This document shows, one piece after another, positions 49,501-60,000 of a DNA stretch of 64,000 bases. The translations under genes and the position numbers were made by a program. Location of the stretch: assembly GCA_949130485.1 (NCBI GenBank), contig OX422197.1, positions 1 through 64,000 on the forward strand, given 5' to 3'. Below the pieces are notes generated by a model that saw nothing but the letters and a program-made list of their open reading frames with translations, was not told the origin of the DNA and did no database searches. Numbering within the stretch: the stretch's first letter is position 1; each line of letters begins with the position of its first letter. This DNA is from Agelas oroides (lineage: Eukaryota > Porifera > Demospongiae > Agelasida > Agelasidae).

Positions 49501-49627
49501 AGAGGACTCCAGTCGTAAACATGCAGTTGAGGCTCGCTGCATCAAAGCACTCACCAGGAAAGAATTCCTCGCCAACTTTGAACTCCTTCACCTTCCGTCG
49601 CTTGCTTGCGGGCGCAAATGAAGACAT
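46515..49627 (-). CDS. Xylose isomerase (class II)
   Basis: Converts D-xylose to D-xylulose (also glucose to fructose) as a metal-dependent TIM-barrel enzyme. Fifteen exons on the minus strand: 49627-49555, 49496-49420, 49358-49286, 49220-49105, 49041-49016, 48951-48704, 48638-48543, 48483-48400, 47971-47916, 47783-47713, 47550-47445, 47382-47280, 46872-46793, 46737-46663, 46598-46515; 455 residues, normal for class II. Catalytic H120/D121 (FHDRDIAP), metal ligands E251, E287, H290, D315, D326, D328 and D358, and K253 are all present, so it should be active. One substitution in a usual motif gives NIEPNH. Introns 8 and 12 carry minisatellites. The start codon gives [16 protein letters not shown] before the conserved FFP. 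Xylose isomerase is rare in animals; the intron-rich structure shows it is a resident nuclear gene and not contamination. Confidence 0.95.
46890..47276. repeat. 43-bp minisatellite in xylose isomerase intron 12
   Basis: About nine copies of a 43-bp unit (CAAGGACAGTACCCAGTCAA then CCGGCTAAGCTTCCCACGGA). One copy is disrupted at 46953-46980 by a short insert containing AAGGCCATGGAACAAGGCCTT. It fills the intron nearly to both splice sites. Confidence 0.92.
47986..48394. repeat. 14-bp minisatellite in xylose isomerase intron 8
   Basis: About 29 copies of CCAGTGGCAGGTCA. Four adjacent copies (about 48073-48126) share a G-to-T change (GCAGTTCA), and one copy near 48151 has a 4-base insertion. It begins within a few bases of the intron's 5' splice site on the minus strand (48399). 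The translated ORFs are spurious. Confidence 0.95.
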
Positions 49628-49675
49628 GATCGAGAGATCCTGTACAGTCAGTTTACGAGCAACGCCCCGGCCCCC

Positions 49676-49925
49676 CAGAGGAGGTCGGACATGGTTGAAC
49701 TTTACTAAATAAAATGGCTGAGGTCACACTAATTGATCTTGGATATTACAAGGTAGAAAGCTTTTTAGCTTTTTCCATGAATGGCCCCAGCCTTGAATCT
49801 TGATTTAAAACTAGGGCCTCACCTCAGTAAAAGTGGAGAAAGCTAGTCTGTGAGATACAAAAAATCAATTAGAGTGACCTCAGCCATTTTAATTAGTAAA
49901 GTTCAACCGTGTCCGACCTCCTCTG
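49676..49925. mobile_element. 250-bp TIR element in the XI/HM13 promoter
   Basis: Starts CAGAGGAGGTCGGACATGGT and ends in the near complement. The inverted ends extend over roughly 60 bp with a handful of mismatches. CCGGCCCCC is directly repeated outside both ends (49667-49675 and 49926-49934), a 9-bp target duplication. No ORF. The central part is AT-rich with GAAAGCTTTTTAGCTTTTTC. The 9-bp duplication fits the Mutator-like range; the CAGAGG terminus would also suit hAT, whose usual duplication is 8 bp. Confidence 0.9.
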
Positions 49926-50006
49926 CCGGCCCCCTACCGGTGCACCTCACGTGACCAATGGTGTGCTTTATTTGGAACTCCATCCTCGCGTACCGGTAAA
50001 TCAGTC
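49926..50006 (+). promoter_or_regulatory. Probable HM13 proximal promoter with E-box and CCAAT box
   Basis: The palindromic E-box CACGTG (49948-49953) is followed one base later by CCAAT (49955-49959), about 50 bp before the HM13 start codon. CpG-rich. The whole divergent interval with xylose isomerase is 49628-50006. Motif presence is seen; function is inferred. Confidence 0.45.
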
Positions 50007-51829
50007 ATGGAGTCTGACATGGAGAACGTCACGGTGGCTGCAGAGCAGAACGCCTCAAACCTGACAGGCAGAGATGCGGCTACTGTGACGGGGATTGTTC
50101 TTACCTACTCTAGCCTCTTTTTGATGGCACTGGGGCCCATTTTCCTCGGGGCAGTGCGTTCCGTGGTGTACCACTGGAACCTGAAGGCAAGGAATAACCC
50201 TAGATACTGTCTTGGGCTGACTTGACTGCTTGTTCCACTGTCTCTCTCCCACAGACGCGGGGGGAGGAGGCGACTGACAAAATAGAGATGAGAGATGCAG
50301 CTGTATTTCCGCTGTATGCCAGTGCAGGGCTGTTTGGACTCTACCTGTTTTTCAAGGTGTCCGGTGATGAGGGTGGATTGGGCAGATATTGTATGTCACT
50401 TTATCTTTTTGTCCTTTCAGTATGTACCAAAGGAATATGTCAATCTCATATTGAGTATGTTCTTTATTGTCCTTGGTGTCAGCGCTCTCATGAGGGCCCT
50501 AAGGTAGGAGAGCACTCCTGCTGTTGTCCAGCTGACCCTCTCCTCACCGTCCTCTTCTCTTGCCTTGCAGTGCAATTGTGGACCCATTCCTTCCAGCCTC
50601 CATCAGAGGAAAACTCACCAAGTACCATCTTCAACTCACTGTCGAACCTCCAGCACAAGAAAAGCGTGTGTTATGTCCTGATCAGGCTGGAGTTGTGTTC
50701 ATGGGTGAACATGCTGTGGTTTCTTCTTCCAGAACACTCTTCCATCCACTTCCACACCCTTGACCTCGTGCTGGCAATATCCAGTGTTCTCCTGGGAGCC
50801 ACCTACTTCTTTTCCAAGGTACAGACATAACCCCCTCCACTCCTCTTCCTCTCACTTCACACGCCCTCTTCCACCATCAGAACTGGGTTCTCAACAACCT
50901 GTTTGGTCTGGCGTTCTCTCTCAATGCTATTGAAATGATATCTCTCGACAGGTCAGGTAATGGTATGTTGGCTAATGGAGTGGGGAATGACACTCCATTT
51001 TTCTACCCACAGTGTCGCAGTTGGGTGCATGCTACTTGGAGGGTTGTTCATCTATGATATATTTTGGGTAAGTGCTACCTACACCATATCATAAACCTAA
51101 CCCTGTGAACTGGATATTTTGGTTTCCCTAGGTGTTTGGCACAGAGGTGATGGTGTTTGTGGCAAAATCGTTTGATGGACCCATCAAACGTTAGTCACCC
51201 TCATGAACTATGTGCATGGCTTGCCCTCACCTCTGTCCCTGCTGCTGCAGTGATGTTTCCTATGGACCTGCTGGAGAAAGGCATCTCTGCAAACAACTTT
51301 GGCATGCTTGGTCTTGGGGACATTGTTGTACCAGGTTGGTCTCCTGCTTTGAGGAGCAAGCACCTCTCACCAATCATGATCGATGCCTTGTTTTCTTTCT
51401 CTTTGCAGGGCTGTATATTGCTCTGCTATGCCGTTTTGACTCCAGGTAAGTGCCAGTTATGGTTCGTTCACTTGTGTGCATATACAAGCTGTATTTTACT
51501 GCAGCCACCGACCAGGAAAACCGAGGGTGTACTTCTATGCTGGATTTCTAGCATACATACTGGGCCTGCTCACCACAATAGGAGTCATGCACTTCTTTAA
51601 GGCAGCCCAACCTGCATTGTTGTACCTAGTCCCCAGCTGTCTGGGGATACCATTCCTAGCGGCCGTTGTCAAAGGAGACCTCCCTGCTCTGATTGGGTCG
51701 GTTTGTGCAGCCGCAATGGTTGAACATTGTTCACTGACTTTGCCCTCATTCTACAGGTACAGAGACTACCCAGCCGAACCGAATAAGAACAAGGACTGCC
51801 CTGCCGTGCCAAATGAGAAGAAAGACTGA
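50007..51829 (+). CDS. HM13: Signal peptide peptidase (HM13-type intramembrane protease)
   Basis: Multipass aspartyl protease of the ER membrane that cleaves leftover signal peptides. Exons 50007-50186, 50255-50356, 50421-50503, 50571-50665, 50733-50818, 50881-50951, 51013-51067, 51132-51189, 51251-51334, 51409-51445, then 51505-51696 and 51757-51829. The last 60-bp intron is in frame, so without it the product is 391 instead of 371 residues; human HM13 (377) favours 371. Catalytic motifs are intact: IYD with D221, LGLGD with D267, and QPAL at 319-322. N-linked-type sites NVT, NAS and NLT sit in the short lumenal N-terminus. The first intron uses a GC donor (AAG then GCAAGG). The C-terminus is charged (NEKKD), similar to but not exactly the KKXX retrieval signal. 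Confidence 0.95.
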
Positions 51830-51959
51830 TGATGGACAGTCGCTTTATTATTCTCTTTGTTTTTTCCGTATTCATTACTTTGTACAACTTCCGGGGTTCC
51901 CAACTTCCGGACATTACACGCATTGTTGGGTTGGCCACAACTTTGTTGACTAAAGTAGA

Positions 51960-53931
51960 ATGGCCGCGGGTGAGTCATGTTGGTGAGGATTCGCGTACCG
52001 AATACAAGTGGCTGAAAATAATGCGCGCTAGCGGAAATGCAGTATCATTTGTAACTTATGTTCTGTTACCAAGTAGATTAAGCAGCTTTCTGGATCTAGA
52101 GCAGAAGGCGCTACCCAGTTGTAAAATAAATTTTACCTACCTACCTACCTAGTTGTATTATCACGTGGTTGTGATGTCTCTGAACTGCAGACAGCTACAA
52201 GCAGAAGGTGGAGCGTGCCTACCTAGCTGCACAGGAGATACTGGGCAGTTTGACGGTAGCATCAGAACAGGTCGCAACTGACACAGAGCACAAGGTGGAG
52301 GAGGTGGAGGTGAAGTGCTATGACAGTGACTCCCTCTCATCCCCACCCCCCTCCAGTGAAGAGTCCGACAAAGATATTGACCCTCTGTTGGACTTTTCTC
52401 GAGACGATCACCTGACACACCACCCAGGCACTGCTGGGCCAGCCATGGTCCGCCGAGCAATAGAGGCCCAGCGTGCCCTGGAGGGGATGCGAAGCATCAC
52501 ACGAGGTGTGCAAGAGAAAAGGCAAAGAGAAGAAGAGAAGAGCCGACTTGTTAGCACACAAACTGAGTTTATACCAATGTTTTCCAAAAGTAAAAATGTC
52601 GAGAGACACCCTGTGGCGAAGCAGGGGGACAGTCAGCCTCCGAAGGAAACCACCCAGCAGGTACAAGCTGAGAAGCAACCAACTGAAGTATCTTCGTGTA
52701 GCCAACAGCTACACAGAGTTACCCCAGAAACTTCCCAGCACAGTCTGCCTCCAATCTTCCATCATTCTCTGCCTCCTCCAATTCCTCCCTATAGCCCTGA
52801 AACGCCAGATTCTTTTCTACTTAGCAACAAGCCAGAGTACCATCACAGTGTGTCTGCAAAGCCAGAGTACCATCACAGTGTGTCTGCAAAGCCAGAGAAA
52901 CTTGCTCATGATCGTCAACAAGTGGACAAGGAGGGTGGGGTGATCCTAAAAACAGAGGCAAAGCCCCCTGCTCCACTGAATGTGGCACTCCGAGCCAAAA
53001 GGAGGGCAGCCGAGAAGCTTCCAACTCCAGAACAAGAAGGCCATGTAGCTGACCTTGAGCGGAAGCAGAAGTCATTTGTACCACAAGTGGTGCAGACCGC
53101 CACTGAGGTGACAGACATATATGAGGAGGCAGCCTGCAAAGGCCTGCCAGAAAGTGGTGAGAGGGTGTGCAGATCACTGGTTTGGTTCATGTCATCCATT
53201 GCACTTTGTCTCTTTCCTAGTGCATGTCTGGCGCAAGGAGGAGGTGGGGGTGTGGCTGAAACAGCTGAGTCCCACCCTCTATGAACTGTACTTGCCATGC
53301 TTTGCAAAGCATGACATCACAGGTACGCACCATCACTGCGTAGAACATTAGTAATACATTTGGGAATTACAGATATGCTATGACTGAAGTGCTATGCATT
53401 CTGACAAACATGTTAAAAATGTGATTTGCAAACACAAAGTTGTTACTACACAACTGACCGTGAACAGGACCACTAGCTTTACTGGCATACACAGAGCAGC
53501 ATGATCACTTCATCAACTGCTAATTGTCAATGGACCCCTTATCTAATTTCCACTGTAATATGTCAGTTTCCGTGGTAATGCGTCACTTTACAGCATGCTA
53601 CACTAACAGATCAGCACTGAATTATATGAAAACTGGATGCTCAGAAAGTTTGTTTTTTTTACTCCTTCAGGCCGAGCTCTCATGAGACTAAATGAGTCAA
53701 AGCTGAAGGCAATGGACATCACAACACCCAAACACTGGTAAGTTGTGCAAATATGGACATGCCACTGACCACTGGAGTGAGATTGGACAAACCCCTGCAT
53801 TGTGGTGACCACTAGTTGTGTACTTGTTTCGTAGCCGGCTGCTGGCAACACAGATTGCAAGACTGAAGATCAAACAAGAGGCACTGGAACTCTGGGAGCT
53901 CAGTGGAAAGGGCGAGATCAGCTACCTCTAG
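51960..53931 (+). CDS. SAM-domain protein with disordered N-terminus
   Basis: Five exons: 51960-51969, 52191-53156, 53221-53322, 53671-53737, 53835-53931; 413 residues. The first coding exon is just 10 nt (MAA plus one base) and ends at a good GTGAGT donor; the next exon joins in phase at an AG preceded by CTGC. Residues about 1-60 look helical and acidic, 60-325 are low complexity and rich in Ser, Pro, Gln and charged residues with a 12-residue tandem duplication containing EYHHSVSAKP, and about 326-392 form a sterile alpha motif (VHVWRKEEVGVWLKQL, then ITGRALMRLNESKLKAMDIT). SAM domains mediate oligomerisation or scaffold binding. I do not recognise the specific family. It lies 131 bp after HM13 and 147 bp before the P-Rex gene on the same strand. 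Confidence 0.85.
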
Positions 53932-54078
53932 CAGAACTGTTCACGTTTTGTTTTCATTTCAGTACATGTGCAAGGTCATTGGTTTATCATGAATTTAGTT
54001 ATAGATGATTTTTAGTGCTGATAATGCAACCATAGCAGTTTATCTCGCAGCCGGACGGTGGGATGTGGATCAGCTGCG

Positions 54079-57000
54079 ATGGCTGATAATAGGCTGAAAC
54101 GGTTTCGCTTGCATGTCGTGAAAGAGATCTACGAGACGGAGCGAGACTACACCAGAAACTTGGAGTTCACTGTCGCGGTTTGTTAATAAAGACCTAGGCT
54201 TTGCAGCAATAATACGTTGGGGCGGGAGCTCGATTTGTGCAGGAGGGGTCCATGCCGCCTTAGAGGGCAGCAACACCCATGTTCTATATCGTTTGACGAT
54301 TGTAACAATTTAGGATAATGGGTGATGGATTTTGTGCGGACATTTTAACAAGTAGCTACATGCGCAGAAGTGATTGTGTTGTTTGCTTGTTTTGTGCAGT
54401 ACTTGCTGGAGAAAGCTCGACAGAAGGGCCAGAATGACAACAGCTTCTCTGAGGAGATTGTCCAGACACTGTTCTCAAACATCGAGGACATCCTCTCCCT
54501 GCACCAGGAGCTCATGGCAGACCTCGACACTTGCATGACTGCAGGCCCCTCCTTCAATGCCCACATTGCACAGTGCTACCTCAAACATGTGAGAACATGC
54601 CCACGGCTGGGTGTGTGCAGGTTGGTAGCTGATGTTGTTCACTCTACTCCACAGCGCGAACAATTTGCTTTGTACAAGCAGTATGGAGAGGACAATGAGC
54701 ATTCTCAGAGGCTGCTTTATGAGCTGGAAGAGAAGCAGTCATTTAAAGCCTTCTTTGTGGTAAGCGGATTACCTACAATTGCAATACCACTAGTGAGTGT
54801 TATCCAGCATTAAAATATTGCCATGCTGTTCTGCCATGTTCCCTGTGGGGTGCATATTGTGTTGGGTAGGATGTAAATATGCAGTCTTTCTCTGTGCTTG
54901 TCCTGTATAGGCGTGCATGTTACTGGGAGGCAGACAGGATGACTCCATTGGGACCTACTTGTTTAAACCCATTCAGCGTGTGTGCAAGTATCCCCTGCTG
55001 TTCAGGGTGAGTCCGCATAACCCCCTTCCCTTGTCCACTGCATGCATGGCCTCCTTCCCTTGTCCACTGCATGCACGGCCTCCTGCTCCCCTCCTCTCTC
55101 CGTCTCTTAGGAGCTGGAGAAGTACACTCCACAGGACCACCCTGACCGTGCCTCTACTATTGAAGCCCTCTCAATGATGAGAGAAATTTGTTCCGAGATC
55201 AATGAGGCCAGGCGTCGTGTGGAGAAGTTGGAGGCCATTGCAGACTGGCAGGGCACTGTGGAGGGCTGGGAGGGCTCCAATGTGGTCGACACATGCAACG
55301 AGCTCATTAGGGAGGGGCCTCTCATTAAGATCTCGGCTGGTAACACACAGGAGCGAATGTTCTTTCTCTTTGACAATCTCCTCGTCTACTGCAAGAAATC
55401 ACTCCTGTGAGCCAGAGGGTGGAGTGCTACGATAGAGGTTCCCAGTATGCTTATGTGAGAGTTTATCCCCCACAGGTCTCGAACCAAGGCCCTGCTATTT
55501 CGAGGGAGGGTTCCTGTGGAGAGCCTAGATATTGAAAACATTGAAGACGGTACAGGTGAGAGATTGGACATGTGCACGTCTTTAGCTAACTGGCTTATGA
55601 ACCGTGCTGACAGTTGCTGTTGTTCCCTTCAGCTGACTACCATACCAATGGGATCTCTGTGACCAACAGTTGGAAGGTGCACAATGTCTCCAAGAACAAG
55701 TGGTTTGTTTTGATTGCCAGAAGTGCCGAGGACAAACAACATTGGATGGAAGCCATTCGGAGGGAGAAGGAGAAAAGAAAACGTTAGTTGCAAGAATACC
55801 TTGTTTAGAACATCATCTAGCTGTTTGGTTTGCAGCATGTCAGCAGATGTGTGCAAATGTTGTGCCCTGTTGATCTTTTTTCTTCCAGGGCTGGCAGCTG
55901 GCATTGCACAAGACACCCGGACGCACGTGCTGGAGAAGGGAGAAAAACTTTATCAAACAATGAAGAAGGGCGGGCAGCTTATCCGTGACCACCGACCCAA
56001 AATGCGCACTTACACAAAGTGCTTCAGTGGTGAGGAGCTGGTGCAGTGGCTGCTGCAGCATGGAGAGGGGGACAAGGAGGAGGAGGCTGTGCGTCTAGGT
56101 CAGGCACTACTGGAGAATGGCCTCATTCATCATGGTAAGTGGGTACACAGGAAGCCTCTTGGCCTCATGTTTGTGTTGTGGGATGAATGTTGTGGTTCAT
56201 TAAATGGTCAACAGTGAGTGAAACATGTCAACACAGACAGTTCTTGCCAACTGCAGTGAATGATAAGCACCAGTTCAAGAAAAGTGACCTGCTCTACCGG
56301 TTCCGCTATGACGATGGCACATTCCGAGTCAAGTATGAGGGCAGTGACCTTCTCGCCAGAGTGAGCCGGCATCCCCACTGTGCTGGTTTCCTCTGTCTTA
56401 CGTACACTCCTTCTCCTCCCCAGGGCCTGAGGATCTACTGTCGACTGCATGGTCTCTTTGATCCTCTCATCAGGTTAGACACCGCCACAGGCCCCACTGG
56501 CTGCCCACCCCTTCTCTCTCTCTCTCTTCCCCTTCCTCATTCCCTCCCTTTCACTACTGTTCTTATTTCCCTCCCATCCCTCCTCTCCAAGGGACCAGAG
56601 GGTTACTCTGAGGCCCTTGAAGTGTGTTATCCATGCTCAACGGCTGCTGGAATGGCTGGAAGCCGAGGGAGACATTGCGACTAGGGAGGAGGGTGTGGCA
56701 TTCGGACAAGAGCTCTACGCCACTGGCATACTGAGACATGGTGTGTTAGCACTTTCTCTTTCAATGTAATTAAGTGGCTGAGCAAAGATGAGACTGTCAG
56801 CTGCCTTCAGTTTTAGGATATTCAATAGCTTAATTGGAACTTTAGATGGAATGCAAAACTTTCCCTGATCCATCATTCATAACTTGGGACCTGTCCTGCC
56901 TACCCAATTATGACAATTTCTGGAATTGTCACTTTTCTTATTACTTTGCTGAGCATGTGTTTGATAAGGTACCCATTCAACTGAGGAGTTGCTGTACTGG

Positions 57001-60000
57001 TTGCAGGTAGAGACTGTGTACAGTGGAGTAGAGTTGAGTAGAGTTGAGTAGAGACATTGTACAGTGGAGTAGAGTTGAGTAAAGTCAAGTAAAATTTCCA
57101 CTGGTGGTGATTGTGCTCAGCTTTGATGAGTAAAGTTATTGTATAGCCTTGTTCCAAGGCTCTCCAACTTGAAAACAAGACTAATTAGTGTGTACAAGAA
57201 CCATGTGCATGCAGTCCTGTTAGCGAGTGTTAGGGTTAGAGGAGCAACTCCATTCTGCAGCCACTGATGACCAAAACTTCAAGGACAGCAGCACCTGCTA
57301 CCGATTCACGGCAGACGACATTCATGAAGGTCTGAGGGAAAGCAGAAAACACGCAACTCACACCAGGGTGGAGTTCACCTCCCGCCTCACACTGAGCTGC
57401 CTCACACTCAGTGTAAGTCCTAGCTTCCAGTACGAACCCTCCCCCTTCCATCTTCTCCTGTCCTGCCTCTCGTCCATCCTCCTGCCCCTCCACCCCCCTC
57501 CCCCCCACCCACCTATTCCCCCCTTCCATCTTCTCCTGTCTCTCCTCCCAGCTGCCATTCTTCAGTGGTGAACAGGGCTATGGGATACGACTCAGTGATA
57601 CTGCTCCACTCAAGGTCAAATTTGCCTCGCAGGATGCCCAGGTGAAATTTGCTTCCTCTAATAACACTAATCAGTGAACATGTTTTGTGAAGTGGTTCTC
57701 CTCCACAGCTGTGTGGCGTGTGTGTGGGTCAAACTGTGGTGGCTGTCAATGGCCTTTTTGCTGGGGAGGGACCACCCCCTAGCGAGCTCCTGGAGGCCCT
57801 ATCTCCAACTGAGCTTCCCGTCCCACCCCTCTACCTGACCGTGGTCAAAACTAGCTCAGTGTACTGTACCCTAACCCCCTCCACCAGTGGACTGGGGTTT
57901 AACATCAAGGGTAGCTCACCCGTGGTCATACACAGCATTGAAAGAGGTAACCATTGTTAGCTGCAGACCCTCCACTGGAGCCGGTATTCTCCCTGTGACC
58001 TCTCTGTGTTCCCCAGGTTCAGCTGCGGCTGAGGCTGGTATTCTGTCTGGTGCTTGTATCCTGCGTGTGGGGGATAAGGACGTCATGAAGGCCAGCCACG
58101 ATGCAGTGGTGAGTTTTGTGAAGGATTCCCTCACACGGACTGCCCAGCAGGAGGGGCGGACCAACATTGCCCTCAAGTTCAGCTTTGGCTCGCTGGAGCA
58201 GCTGGCTAGCTTCAGGTACAACAACAGTGGAGACATGCCCATGGACGTGGTTGAGAGGACACTGGAGTCTCCATACACATTCACTCTTCCTGCACAGGTG
58301 AGCAGAATGAGGGTGCCTTGGTGTGTGGTTGTGGATACTCATTGTCTGTTGCTACAGCTGCTGAAGATGTATGCATCTGAGGCTGAGCAGGTGTGTGCCC
58401 ACATCTCCAGCAGCAAAGTCAAGGAGACTAAGGTCCTGGACTATGTCACAGAGCTCAAAACCCTGGCCACCAGCTACGAAAAGGTGAACCCCCCAAACAC
58501 AGTAACAGAGAGCCTGCTATTAATGTGTGCCTTTCTTGCAGGCTTCCACTGTTCTTTCTGGCCCTCGCTATCCGTCCTACAAACCGCATGGCCCCTTGCA
58601 CTCCCCTGCACTGCAGTCATGCCCTACCAACCTGCATACTAGCAGCCTGAGTGTGATCACTGGGCGCCCCCTCACCCCTTCTGCCCCTCACAGCACCCAT
58701 GTTGATGGTAATGAAGGGACACAGTTCACCAAGTGTCTGGCGTGGTGGTCTTTATGTTTATAAAGTTTTAGGTGTTTCCAAGGCAATTTTCCCCTTGGGT
58801 TAACCTTCTGGGCTTCCTGAAAAGGTGTGGAGTGTAAGCAACTTCAGCAGTGACAACCCAACCACACAGCTATATGTACCTTATGAACCCTACCTTAATT
58901 ATGGTCGTCTCATTATGTTCTGTTAATTTGGTGACAGATTGCTCCGCTCCTCCCCTGTCCAAAGCCTACACAAGATACTTCATCAGCACCATGGCGACCC
59001 CCTCTCTCATCAACAGGACTCTAAATGTAAGCCTGGAGTGTCATTACCGGTCATACGTGTATTCACTGCTGTCTCTCTCCAGAAGGGAGAGTGGGCGAGG
59101 CTCTCAGATGCCCAGAAGAGGCGGGACGTCTGCCATGAGCTGCAGAGCAGGTTGAACGAACTGCTGAAGGACCAGGAAGTCCTCTCAAAGTATGTTGCAA
59201 GCTCTGGAAGCACACTGGTTTGGTGGCCTCCTAGTTTCATCACACTTCCCTTTCAGCATGGTGTCGGACCTACAGAATATACCAACACACGCGGCTGTCA
59301 TCCACACTGACTCTGACTCCAGTGACTCGATGTGCAGCCCCACACACCTTACATTCCCAAACTGTGGTGTGGATGACCTCACACCTACCTCCTCTCCAGT
59401 CCTGCCCCAGCGCAGACACAGACAGCGGCTGGTCTCTGTGAGCAACCCAGAACCAGTGGTGAAGCTTGTGGTTGACGGGTTCATGAGAAAGGTATATAGA
59501 GGCCCACTGCCTAGGGAAGCCGGTGTCTTCAGTTTAATGTGTTTTGTGTGCAGGTGAATTCTCTGGTGGAGTACCTTGATGACAAGGAGCTGCTGAGGGT
59601 GGTTGGAGAGACAGCCAAGTGCACATCAAGATCAGCCCAGGGTAAGCCATCCTCTCCTCCCCTCCCTCCCTCCCTTTCCTTCCCTTCCCTCACCTCCCTC
59701 CCTCCCTTCCCTCCCCTCCCTCCCCTCCATCCCCTCCCCTCCCTCCCCTCCCTCCCCTCCCCTCCCTCTCCTCGCTCTCCTCCCTCCCTCCCCTCCCTTC
59801 CCTCCCCTCCCTCCCTTCCTCTCCTCCCTCCCCTCCCTCACCTCCCCTCCTGCTACTCACATTTTCAGACACCGTCTCAGAGTGCAAGCAGCGGCTCAAA
59901 GTGTTGTGCGAGGGTCTCAAGCGGTCTGCAAGGAGACTTGGGGAGCCACTCACCAAAGCAGCTGAATCTGTTGTAGAGACAGCAAGTACCTACCTCCAAG

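Noticed and set aside
57236..57529. Minus-strand Gly/Arg-rich ORFs opposite P-Rex exon 12
   Set aside because: They are the antisense of a coding exon and the pyrimidine-rich intron that follows.
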